Assembly: GCA_963556195.1 (NCBI GenBank)
Contig: OY744533.1
Span: 46,213,913 to 46,277,912, forward strand
Direction of reading: 5' to 3'
Origin: Sepiola atlantica
Taxonomy: Eukaryota; Mollusca; Cephalopoda; Sepiida; Sepiolidae
DNA length: 64,000 nucleotides
A model generated the notes under the pieces. The model did no database searches. It had not been told where the DNA came from and saw only the letters and a program-made list of their open reading frames with translations. Numbering within the stretch: position 1 is the first letter of the stretch; the number at the start of each line of letters is the position of its first letter. Of this stretch, positions 35,181 to 45,134 are shown one piece after another. Position numbers and translations under genes: made by a program.

Positions 35181-36308
35181 CCTAAAATGCATAAAACACC
35201 AGTTGGCACCCGTTTTATTGTTGCCTGAAATATATGCATCACTAAACCTTTAAGTAAAGCTGTATCTAAAGTCTTTAAATTAATTATAAATCAAATAAAT
35301 AATTTCCATAAAAAAAGTAAATTCTATAGTAATATAAACCTATTTTGGGTGATAAATAATTCAGATCTAGTAAAAGAAAAATTGGATCGTATTAATTCTC
35401 GTAAACAGGCTAAATCAATCTCGACATATGATTTTAGTACATTATATACAAAAATACCACATAAAGAACTTATTAAAGAATTAGGTAATACTATAGATTT
35501 AGCTTTTGCAGGAGGAAAAGGTAAATACATAGACTTTGCAAAATCTAAAGCTTTTTGGTGTAAAACTAAAAATGGTAAGACGAGTGTGTCCAAAACTGGT
35601 CTGACAATGCTTATAAGTCACCTTATAAAAGAGAGTTACTTTCAAATAGGAAATAAAGTACGACTCCAAACAATAGGTATTCCAATGGGTTTGGATCCTT
35701 CTCCATTTTGAGCAAATCTATATTTACATAGAATTGAATATATGTATATATCATCATTAATAAAAAACGATATATCTAGAGCGTATAGTTATCATGGATG
35801 TAGGCGATATATTAACGACCTTGTTTGCATTAATGATAGCGAGGAGTTTGCAAATACTAAACATTTAATATATCCTAAAGAGTTAAAATTAAACGGTGAA
35901 CATAAGGGAACACAAGCTACTTTTCTTGATTTGGATATAAAAATTGAAGATAAAATATTTATCTATAAACTGTTTGATAAAAGAAATTCATTTCCTTTTC
36001 GTATCGTGAGGATGCCACATAAAAATAGTACCTGCCCTGTGTATATATTTTACGGGAGTATTATGTCCGAATTTCTGAGGATTGCTCGTGTTACCTTAAA
36101 ATTGGTAGATTTTATGCCCCCAATTTCTGACCTAATAATAAGAATGATTAAAGAAGATGGCGATCAGAATAAAATATTTAGACAATTAAATAAGGCAATT
36201 ACTCGCCATCCTGACGCTTTTAAGTCTTATCAAATTAATCAAAATGAATTGATAGAGCAAATCCAAAGCTATCTAAATATAAATAAATATAATGTAGAAT
36301 ATATATAA
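35168..36308 (+). pseudogene. Naiad-type Penelope-like element: reverse transcriptase, with two in-frame UGA codons
   Basis: One frame runs from about 35168 to 36308, interrupted only by TGA at 35226-35228 and TGA at 35709-35711. RT landmarks are YWIPKMHKTPVGTRFIVA, STYDFSTLYTKIPH (motif A), GIPMGLDPSPF (motif B) and RRYINDLVCIND (motif C). The C-terminal block YPKELKLN ... FLDLDI ... YKLFDKRNSFPF ... RMPHKN is typical of this clade. In motif C the first catalytic Asp (usual F/Y-I-D-D) is Asn, codon 35814-35816, so the enzyme would be dead even without the stops. From family memory, the second TGA stands where a Trp is usual (PFWANLY). The frame ends at 36308 before an AT-rich 3' flank. Confidence 0.85.
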
Positions 36309-36473
36309 TCGTATATATAACACATATACTAATTATATAAAAAATAGTTACGTATAATAGACAGTAGAAAGGGATGAAGAAGGAAAGAAATGTTGAAAAA
36401 GTTAAAAAAAGAAGAAGAAAGAGAAAAAAAATCGACAGTTAGCTTATAATGCCGATTGGAAACGCTGTGAGTT

Positions 36474-36504
<31 letters not shown>

Positions 36505-36520
36505 AAGAAGAAGAAAAAGA
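36474..36520. repeat. (GAA)n microsatellite in purine-rich flank
   Basis: About 14 AAG/GAA trinucleotides. The surrounding 36360-36730 is purine-rich and contains a duplicated GGCAGTTGGCTTATGAACGC-like segment near 36430, 36540 and 36608. Confidence 0.85.
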
Positions 36521-37321
36521 AGAAGAAAGAGAGAAAGGATGGGCAGTTGGCTTATGAACGCCGGTTGGAGGCGCTGTGAGTTAAAAAGAAGAAGAAAAGG
36601 AAAAAATCGGCAGTTAAGCTTATGAACGCTGTGAGTTGACAAGGAGGATTAGTATTTATTTTAAATTGATGACAAGGAATTGAACAACAAAGGGGGAGGA
36701 GGCGGAGAAGGAGGAGGGGGAGAAAAAAAGGACTAAAAGTATATATATGTATATATATATGTATATATATATAATTAAAAAAATTTTTTTCTTTTTAATA
36801 TTTAGATATGTTGATATTTTATATATTTTTAATATAAAAGTAAAACTAAAAATACATTAATCACCTAAAAAGTAGTGTAATGGATTGGTCTACACACTTT
36901 AAAATACAGCAACATTTTTGTAAGTAACGGATAAATTTTATTAGACAGACGAACAACACAGGTAAGGAGGACTTTTTTTTTAATAACTAACATAAGTTAG
37001 CAAAACATTTATACGGAACAAAACTTAGGTTTAGTGTACGGAACGTTTATGTTTTTGTCTTTTAAGGGAAGCGGAGTCTGATCAACTCTGCTGGGAAGCC
37101 ATGAAATTAAATACTGTCTTGTTTTTAAATTCCCAAAACAGTTTTTCATGGTAAACAACTGATGATCCCTTGAATAATGTTAGAAGCAAACTAATATAAT
37201 AACTGTAAAAGTTAAATTGACTTACATGAGTGATTTTCCACTGAACGACTTGGGACTAAAGGTTTTTAATTTTTATTTATTTTTTTTTTTCATATAGTTT
37301 TAATGGTTGAGAAACTTCCAA

Positions 37322-37324
<3 letters not shown>

Positions 37325-37364
<40 letters not shown>
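37325..37364. repeat. (TA)n microsatellite
   Basis: Uninterrupted TA dinucleotides. Confidence 0.95.
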
Positions 37365-37367
<3 letters not shown>

Positions 37368-37593
37368 AAAAATAATTTATAAAATAGTGGATAAGCAATA
37401 CAAAATGCTAGAAGAAATTTTTTTCTTTATTTTTCTTCATTATTTTCATAAGCTTTTTATTAAATCAGATATATAAATGATTAGATATTTCGGTCGATTC
37501 GTTCGGCCATATTCATTTGGTACCAAATTAATTAATAGTATGTCCACTATTCCATAAACTAATTTTCTATTTTGTTTGAAATTCTTATTTCAT

Positions 37594-38261
37594 TAAGAGA
37601 ATTATAATTAAGCTGTCAAATATAATGTATAATGCTAAGTTTCGTCCTAACGGGTCGTTGAACACTGTTTATAACAGCCTTCTAGATATGCCTGCTTGCA
37701 TATACATAAATATACCTTAATTCTGTTATTTTCATCGTAGTTGTTGTGTTGGCCGCATGGTCCTAAGTTTTAAGACAAAAGTTTAAAAAATGTTGACTTG
37801 GGTCTGAGGGTTTCGAATAGTGTGGTCGTCCGAACAACAATCTTCCACATTGATGATTCTCGGAAAATAATCAAACATGTGTATGTGGATAAGAATTTAA
37901 AAAATATATTTATCATAGTATTGTTTATAGACCCTTTAATGCTAAGGCAGGCACTTTAAGAGAATTATAATTAAGCTGTCAAATTTAATGTGTAATGCTA
38001 AGTTCAAGCTTAACAGGTTGTTGAACACTGTTGATAACAACCTTCTAGATATGTCTGCTTGCACATACATAAATAGACCTTAATTCTCTTCCTTTCATCG
38101 TAGTTGTTGTGTTGGCCGTATGGTGCTAGGTGTTCAGACAAAAGTTTATAAATGTTGATTTTGGTCTGAGGGTTTCGAATTGTGTGACCCGCAGAACAAT
38201 CATCTTCCGGAAAAGAATAAAACATGTGTATATGGATAAGAATTTAAAAAAATAGTTATCA

Positions 38262-38262
<1 letters not shown>
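37594..38262. repeat. tandem direct duplication, period ~363 bp
   Basis: TAAGAGAATTATAATTAAGC starts at 37594 and again at 37957. Both units carry GCTAAGTT, TTGAACACTGTT, AACCTTCTAGATATG-like, TCATCGTAGTTGTTGTGTTG, GGTCTGAGGGTTTCGAAT and AAACATGTGTATATGGATAA-like blocks in order. Copies differ by roughly a tenth of positions by eye. No protein is encoded. Confidence 0.85.

Positions 38263-38266
<4 letters not shown>

Positions 38267-38322
<56 letters not shown>
38267..38322. repeat. (TA)n(GA)n microsatellite
   Basis: TA dinucleotides followed by about 10 GA units, directly after the second tandem unit. Confidence 0.95.
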
Positions 38323-38324
<2 letters not shown>

Positions 38325-38834
38325 GCATTTAATAACCAGAAAATTATTTATATATCTAATTTAATAAAAAGCTTGTGAAAAAATAAATAAAGAAAAACAG
38401 GAGATCACTGGGGATGAAAGCAACTAACTAAACGAAAATAATGGTTCAATAAATCATTGAGCTCTTAATTCATTTTAAGTTCTCTATGACAGCGCAAAGA
38501 TTAAACATAAGCTTATTGTTAAGTTTCATTGATTTACTGATCCTATATAAACGAAATTTACCATATAGACAATTTCTTATGGAGACTGTCTGCTCGAATC
38601 AATGTCGACAAACTCATAAAATCTCTTTCATTGTAACTTCATTATCAAACGAAACTTTTATGATCTTCTGACATTCAGTAATTCATTAAAATCCCTCCTT
38701 TCTCATTGTCTTAATCGAGATACTCTTTATAAATCTTCAAAATCATTAACTGTAAAGACTTCATTTACTTAACTTATGTGCATACTCTGAGAGATTCACC
38801 ACATGTTTGAAAACAAAATTATGTTACTTATCAC

Positions 38835-38990
38835 GGTCTTTGGCCAGTCTTTCAGCAGTCAGGAGCAGCATGCCAGTCTCAACCCTTATCTGGTCGACCC
38901 ATCTTTTTGGTGGTCGTCTTCTATATCTTTCTTGAATGAAATCTTCTTTATGTGTTTTCTTTTTTTTTCTTTACATAGCTGGAGTCTGAT
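38835..38990 (-). pseudogene. LINE extreme C-terminal fragment
   Basis: The minus strand encodes RRRPPKRWVDQIRVETGMLL followed by LTAERLAK. This is the G/R-R-P-x-x-R-W-x-D-x-I-R tail common at the end of non-LTR retrotransposon RT proteins. No other part of the element is visible. Confidence 0.6.
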
Positions 38991-38999
38991 AGCCGGGAA

Positions 39000-40200
39000 A
39001 TATGTCCAAACCATTTAACTATTCACTTTCACAGTGTTAAATGAAACTGACACATAATGGCTCCAACTGGCGTCCAGTTGAGAAACTCTTGCTTGAATGA
39101 AGCAATATTTATACACTAGAATGTCCACTCATGGACTAGCAACCGATCAGCATCCAGAGAATGAACTTGCCCATCTAAACACAATAGAAAATCCCAGCCT
39201 GCTTATATACTAACTCCTTGGCTTCTGATCTCCATCTATTTAATTCGAGCTCAACTGGAAAGTTTTGTAACCGTATGTTTTAATAAAAATATTCCTCTTA
39301 ATAAATAATATTTGAACAGCTGTGTTTTTTTGCTATTTTTCCACATCTTTCTTCTATGAATTCTGGTAAAGAACTTTCTTAGCTATAACTTTTGTAATTA
39401 AATCAACTTGGAAAAAATTCGTTGTCGTCTGCTGTCGTTTACATATAGAAACAATAACATGTCAGTCGTGAGACTGCATACATCTGCCTGAAAACATAAT
39501 GATAGGCTAAAGTCTTATCTGGGCTTTACTTCTCCATATTGTCTGAAGTATTCCCGAAATTATGGCATAGAAACGTTGATAACTCAAAAACTATTTATCT
39601 GATCAGGCTGAAATTTTGCATGGTGGTTACTGTTATCAAAGAGCCTCAGATCAATACATCAAATTTGAAAAAATCGGAAGTTGAAATTCCGTCAAAATTT
39701 CGACCATGTCAAAATGAAGGGCATGAAAGATGCAGGACTTCATAAATAGCGAGTCACTATGATGAGCAGAACCAAAGTTGTGACTTTCACTTTTTATGTG
39801 GCCTTGACCTTTGACCTTGATATCCCAAAATTAAATCAGTTCTAAGTTAAACCTTGACCGATATTATAACCAAGTTTGGTGACGATTGGTTATTTCTTTA
39901 TTTTGCCGAATGCTTATATTTTTTCCCTTTCTGTCTTACGCATGTTTCACAACTCGTTAAGAAAAATATTAGTCTTTGGTTTAACAATCTGCTCTTCAGA
40001 AACAATCTATTTAATAATAAAATATTAAAAAACTAGCATACTATTTAAAAACAAATAGGAAGAAAGGTGAACAAGAAAGATGATAAGAGCAGCAAGGCAA
40101 AAATTTAAAATCTCACTTTAAAGATGACAATATGAGACCCCCCCTCCCAAACATCTGAAACAATGTAAGCCGATTCTCAAGCCGACATCTTGGAGTCAGT
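39000..40200. other. no gene; diffuse repeat-like DNA with a DR1 motif
   Basis: 39540-39880 has the phrasing of an old dispersed repeat (CAGGCTGAAATTTTGCATGG, ACCAAGTTTGGTGACGATTG). TGACCT-T-TGACCT at 39805-39817 is a perfect inverse of a direct-repeat-1 nuclear receptor half-site pair. No coding frame with known domains. Confidence 0.35.
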
Positions 40201-40203
40201 CTA

Positions 40204-40205
<2 letters not shown>

Positions 40206-40264
<59 letters not shown>
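40206..40264. repeat. (TA)n microsatellite
   Basis: Uninterrupted TA dinucleotides. Confidence 0.95.
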
Positions 40265-40265
<1 letters not shown>

Positions 40266-40629
40266 GTTTGTCTATGAGTTTGAAATTTTCTTTCTGTCTT
40301 TTTTTTATATGAATGTTGCGTTTACATCATCTTCTGCTTTTTCTATTTCTCTCTAAATGGTTGAAGTGATGGTCTTCCATGTGATACGAGAGGTACTCGT
40401 TAGTCGTCAGCCATGAAGTGCTCATACAAAAACAGAAAACAAAAAACCTCAATGAACATCAATTATGTCGTTATTTGCATGACACGTTGCCCAGCGCCGA
40501 CTGTTTGGTCATAAACGACTGCAAATGACTGCCTGCTTACCACATTTAAAGATGTGTGTCCATATTAGGCAAAACGTTTGACATTTTATTACTCGCCAAT
40601 ATAAACCAGACCACTTTCTGTCAGCGTTT

Positions 40630-40630
<1 letters not shown>

Positions 40631-40715
<85 letters not shown>

Positions 40716-41095
40716 GTTGAACGTCCATTTTACATGTTGGCATGTGTTGGATGGCTTTTCGTAATCGACTTCCAAACTAGCCTATCTCTGCCATGATCTT
40801 TAATTATCCCTCGTTTTCTTAAGTTCATCCTTATCACCTCCTTTCATGTTTTCGTTAACCTGCCCCCCTGTGAACTGGCCTTTCTACCTCAATTGTTCTA
40901 CATCTACTAGCCCAAGAACTCTCATCCATTCTTTCAATGTGGCCATACCATCTAAGTCTCCTGTTCTACACACATCTCCATATACTGTCCAGATGTAATC
41001 TTCCTCTGAGGTCATCAGATCTAAGCCTGTCTTTAAGACTCACATTATCATTTCTCTCCATGCAGTGCATGTCCTCAATGCTCTCTAAAACTATA
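40631..41095 (-). pseudogene. LINE 3' end with (CAT)n tail
   Basis: (CAT)n from 40631 to 40715 is the 3' tail read on the plus strand. It is followed by TTGAACGTCCATTTTACATG, CTTCCAAACTAGCCTATCTC and ACATCTACTAGCCCAAGAAC. The minus-strand end of this LINE type encodes R-x-R-L-V-W-K-like peptides. Homologous to 51971-52720, 20236-21060 and, reversed, 31720-32060. Confidence 0.7.
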
Positions 41096-41454
41096 CTACG
41101 TGGGGTACTTTTGATCAAAATGAGATATACTTATCAAAGGTGGTGTTATTTTTAATAAAAATATGGCTGCCTGTCCGAGGTTGTGATTTCAAAAACGCTG
41201 TAGACGGAAGGGTATTTGATGTGAGTTTGTTTTGTTTCTTTCAGACTTTTATTTTTGTCACATTGCAATCCATAATTATTCGAATTGAGAACTTTTTTGT
41301 GTTTCTGATAAGTTCAAAGATTGGAATACAAATGTTGATTGGTCCTCAGTTGAACGAAACAGAACCGTAAATTGTACAAAAAGTGATTGTTTTGTAAAAA
41401 ATATTTTGTAAGATTAATAAAATCTTGACCTTTGGAATGTAAAAAAATCTTGTT

Positions 41455-41634
41455 TCATATGATAATTTTCTATGGCTGTGAGGACAGAGTGAAAGCACGT
41501 GGAGTCAAAGGTGACTCTGTGAACCGGGTTTGCACCTTATGACCGTCTGAAATTATCACTTCCCTACACTGATGAGAGCAAAAGCTCAAAACGACGTCGT
41601 CTGTAGGTAAATATAATTTAATATTTATTTATAA
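41455..41634 (+). repeat. ribozyme-bearing repeat, unit 1
   Basis: A ~180-bp unit: TATGATAATTTTCTATGGC, a GAGTCA/TGACTC small hairpin, GAACCGGGTTTGC, CTGAAATTATCACTTCCCT, the hammerhead motif, then AGGTAAATATAATTTAATAT. Repeated in the same orientation at 41808-41987; its 3' half recurs at 62855-62945. Confidence 0.85.
41563..41607 (+). ncRNA. type I hammerhead ribozyme, copy 1 (core mutation)
   Basis: Stem I is CCTACA (41563-41568) pairing perfectly with TGTAGG (41602-41607). Box CTGATGA is at 41569-41575. Stem II is GAGC, loop AAAA, GCTC (41576-41587). Stem III is CGAC/GTCG (41592-41599), very short. Cleavage is predicted after C41601 (GTC triplet). The invariant GAAA box at 41588-41591 reads AAAA here: G12, the general-base guanine of hammerheads, is A. 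Structure intact, catalysis probably lost in this copy. Confidence 0.8.
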
Positions 41635-41807
41635 ATATTATTATAAAGCCCCTTTAAAAAAAGTTAAAGTTGAGCACTGTTAGGAGATATTAAAAATAGA
41701 CATTCACTTAATGTACAAAGCAAAGCTCCGAGTAAGTTCGTTGAGTCCTCTAGTCTGTCTTGATTTTTACGCTGTAATTGGCATAAATATAACTTAATTT
41801 CTCCATA

Positions 41808-41978
41808 TCATGTGATAATTTCCTATGGCCGTTAGGATAGTGAAAGCATGTGGAGTCAAAGGTGACTCTGTGAACCGGGTTTGCGCCTTATGACTCTCTG
41901 AAATTATCACTTCCCTGCACTGATGAGAGCAAAAGGTTGAAACGACGTCATCTGGAGGTAAATATAATTTAATATCTG

Positions 41979-41987
<9 letters not shown>
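41808..41987 (+). repeat. ribozyme-bearing repeat, unit 2
   Basis: Direct repeat of unit 1, displaced by ~351-353 bp, with the same blocks in order, running into the (TA)n at 41986. The 173-bp spacer between the units is not itself repeated in the window. Confidence 0.85.
41914..41958 (+). ncRNA. type I hammerhead ribozyme, copy 2 (weakened stems)
   Basis: CTGATGA at 41920-41926 and an intact GAAA at 41939-41942. Stem II GAGC/GGTT holds one mismatch and a wobble. Stem I CCTGCA/TGGAGG holds one mismatch. Stem III CGAC/GTCA is short, with the outer pair lost. Predicted cleavage is after C41952. The catalytic core is complete, unlike copy 1, but the helices are compromised. Confidence 0.75.

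Positions 41988-42041
<54 letters not shown>
41986..42041. repeat. (TA)n microsatellite
   Basis: TA dinucleotides abutting ribozyme-bearing unit 2. Confidence 0.95.
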
Positions 42042-42046
<5 letters not shown>

Positions 42047-42485
42047 ATGAAGGATTTGTCTGTCCAGGCGCCAGTTCTGAGTCATACAGATAAATATAGT
42101 AATGTACTACTCTCGCATGTAAATGGCAAAATAAGTAGCCATTAATACTTGTTGAGGATTGAACTGATTCCTAATGGAGAAGAAGACGAAGAAGTTAGTT
42201 CTGTTTTGTAATCTCAATCTCAATAAAGCACTTTAATCTTCAAATATCCTTCACGTCTTGACGAGGATCTTGTAAATCCATTAGCAGATTAATAGCTTTG
42301 AAGCCAGTAATTCCTACCTCCTCAGATTAAATCCTTCTATTGTCATGTAAAGGAAGAAGAGCATTATATACGGTACTTCTCCGACTGAGGTCGTCAATCC
42401 TATTTTGAGGCCTTCAATTAAAGAAGCTTTGCTTATCTCCCTTTGAAATAATAAATGAAGTGAATTTTTTAATCAATTTTTTGTT
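42042..42485. other. no gene seen
   Basis: No recognisable coding or repeat feature. Confidence 0.3.
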
Positions 42486-42489
42486 TTTT

Positions 42490-42780
42490 ATCTCCCTCCC
42501 TCAGCGGTAAGATGTGACACAAGGTCGAAAAGTGGGATTGAAAAGCAAGCGCCCTAGAGGATGAGCACTCTGGCCTACAAAAAATGCCTGGGCAGCCCAG
42601 TCAGCATTCTCCAGTAGGGGCGCCTCAGGTGATTAGTAATAAACTAACCCCTTCTCAAAGGGTGAAAAGGTAAAGCCTGAGAGGGTTGACCTCCTAGAAC
42701 TGCACAGAACAAACCCTAAGACCGGCAGAATCAAGGCCCGAAGACCAAGATGGTACCGGTCTAAGGGTGTAGTATCCATC
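42490..42780 (-). repeat. U2-headed SINE family a, head-truncated
   Basis: Minus-oriented copy. Plus-strand reading: CGGTAAGATGTGACACAAGG, GATGAGCACTCTGGCC, GCCTGGGCAGCCCAGTCAGC, GGGGCGCCTCAGGTGATTAG, AAAGCCTGAGAGGGTTGACC, TACCGGTCTAAGGGTGTAGT. The body matches 50485-50820 including the GACCGGTA/TACCGGTC segment near the head, but the U2-like sequence itself is gone. Confidence 0.7.
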
Positions 42781-42839
42781 GGAAGTTTTTGCATTTAATT
42801 CCTTTTATCATAAAGGAGCTTAATTTTGTTCTTTTTATA

Positions 42840-42992
42840 TTTGATTTTACTTCTTTTTTATTTTTTACTAATGAGTCACCACTTATCAAGGCCAAACACC
42901 TCTTGAGGATAAAGGTTAATGAGAGAGATCGATTGCCAGTTGAATGGTGAAGAATATTATAAGAGGACCGAAAGTGATGAATGGAATGAACA
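42840..42992 (-). pseudogene. LINE 3' tail (NTLP family), interrupted by a MITE
   Basis: TTTACTAATGAGTCACCACT, TATCAAGGCCAAACACCTCT, TGAGGATAAAGGTTAATGAG and GATCGATTGCCAGTTGAATG form the inverse of the 23480-23590 tail. The fragment ends at the MITE insertion at 43001. Confidence 0.6.
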
Positions 42993-43000
42993 AAATTTAA

Positions 43001-43269
43001 GGTAAGACTGCATAATACTGGCCCCCTGGCTGTGCGCATGCGCCAACAAACGGAAGCGCTAATAGAATTCCTCATCAATGGGAATATATTTGTGAATAAA
43101 ACAAAAGAACACAAAGATGTTTTTACTGCATTAGTAAATAAAATCCAGTTTGTATCCAGTTTAAATTTAGGTCTGTGTGTTTTATTCTTGTCGATAGACT
43201 TTTAATTTTTGCGCTTCCTTTTGTTGGCGCACGTGCACAGCCAGGGGGCCAGTGTTATGCAGTCTTACC
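43001..43269. mobile_element. 269-bp MITE with ~60-bp TIRs and 8-bp target duplication
   Basis: The left end GGTAAGACTGCATAATACTG, then GCCCCCTGGCTGTGCGC, mirrors the right end GCCAGGGGGCCAGTGTTATG, then CAGTCTTACC. AAATTTAA flanks both sides (42993-43000 and 43270-43277), a perfect 8-bp duplication. Eight-bp duplications are typical of hAT and a few other DNA transposon superfamilies. No transposase, so non-autonomous. Confidence 0.85.
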
Positions 43270-43422
43270 AAATTTAATTACTTTTGTTTCGTTCTTTTTT
43301 AAGCAATTTAAAAAGAATAGGTACATTTTTAAAGTTAACACACACACATACATACACACACACACACCTTTATTAATATAAAGAAAGAAAGAATAGGAAG
43401 AAACTAAATATTAGTAAGTAAC

Positions 43423-43745
43423 TGTAGCGTTGCTGCTTTGTCGGTTGTTATTGTGTTTCCATTAGTGTCCGGCTCGCGGGGTAACGGCTTCACATACATA
43501 ACAATTCAAGTAAGAACAGAGAAATAAATAAGAGAGACAAACTGCTGATGCATGCACTCCGATTGCTTCCTTCGTAAGAGGTCGATCCACGTAAGCATTT
43601 ATTTATATAGCATGAGAAATATACAAGGGAGATAATTACAGATAATTACAGAATGACTAATGAAAGGGAGGTAATAAGGATACAACTTGTATCTCGGGTG
43701 TAAACATTGTTGCCGTTTCCAAATGCACGAAGGCATGACACTACA
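43423..43745. mobile_element. putative solo LTR, 323 bp
   Basis: Starts TGTAGCGTTG and ends ATGACACTACA, giving TG...CA ends with a TGTAG/CTACA inverted pair. The flanks GTAAC and GTAAT match at 4 of 5 positions, compatible with a 5-bp target duplication. AATAAA occurs inside (about 43525). No internal retrovirus-like coding region lies next to it. Confidence 0.45.
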
Positions 43746-45130
43746 GTAATAAAAAGATAGAGAGAGTCTACTTTGAAAAAAATCTGTTTTGTTAGTTTAA
43801 GTTACATAAGGAATGAATTAGGTTTTGTTTTTACTAAAATAGACTCTCGGTTAAAGTGGTGTTTATAAAAAAAAGTAGTCCCTTATAATTTTATACACCT
43901 AAAAAAATAGAAGCCCCCCCATCCCAACAAAAAGTCTGATTTGATTATTTGTAATAAAAATAAAATAGAAATTTCCAGTGTTAGGTTTTGAGGGGTAGAG
44001 CGTAACATCGTGGTACACTATGAGTCACAAAGACATAGAAGAAAAGACAAGAATAGAATGGGGTAACAATAATACGTGCGTATTGCACAACTTTTATTCT
44101 CGGACTGAAGATACAATTTTGAAAGAACAAATTTGGCGCCTAATTTTCATGTCACGTGATACCTCTGCAGCGCAGTAATTATCACGTAGTGCGGTGATCA
44201 GGTCGATGGCCTTATCACCACTTGGTTGAGTGGAACTATATTCAGTTGGCAATTTAACATCCAGTTATAAAAAACAGTTTGATTTTCTTATGTGTTAATA
44301 ATTTTACAAAATGGTGAAAACAAATTATTAATTGACCCCCCCCCCCCACACCCACCCCAACAAAAGAACGCCGGACCTGAAAAATAATGGGTGACAGTTT
44401 TTTGATAAACACCGTTTGTCAATTTCCGATTTCAAAACCAGAAGCCGTCACCAAGTATAAATTTTCTCTTTAACCGGAATCTCTTATAGAGAATCTGGTG
44501 GTAGTAAATATTCTTATCTGGTAGTAGTAAATATTCCTTCCTGATTTTCTTCTTCTTTACAGCAAGTCTCAGGGTTAACGCAGCTCCAAAGCAACAACAA
44601 AAACAAGAACTGTGTTCATTAGTACAATAGTGTTGCTACCGGTGAAAAACAATGCCTTTTTTTTTTCGTTTCCTATGAGTTCAAAAGGAAACTTAATACT
44701 TGACTTTGGCAGGAAGTATGGTGCTAAAGTTTGAATTATCCCCCCTTTTCAAGTCACTCTTTTAAATTAAAGACGAAAATCTTTCATATGTATGCAATAC
44801 TGCAGAAACACCGAAAGTACTTTCTAGCTGTCAGTTTAAAGACATCAAAATCACTTTCGAATTTCGGACGTTCACACAGTAAAAACCGTTTCCGGCAATT
44901 TTTACCCCATTATCAATGTGGTGACGGGCACGACGATTTTTATGGATGTGCGAAAATTGAAAATAATTTTGAAGTCTTTAAAACTGGCAATGCGTATGAT
45001 GAAACTTGCTATAACTTATTTTTTTATTTTGTTTTTGCTTTTTAAAAAAACATGGTTCAATTAAAAATAAGTTGTTTGGGAGTCATGTCGAAACTCATTT
45101 CATTCTAAATAATTTACTTGACAGTAATAG
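43746..45130. other. no gene recognised
   Basis: Mixed DNA with C runs (43915-43920; 44335-44347). A 104-codon frame at 44731-45045 has no recognisable domain. Confidence 0.3.
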
Positions 45131-45134
45131 AATC

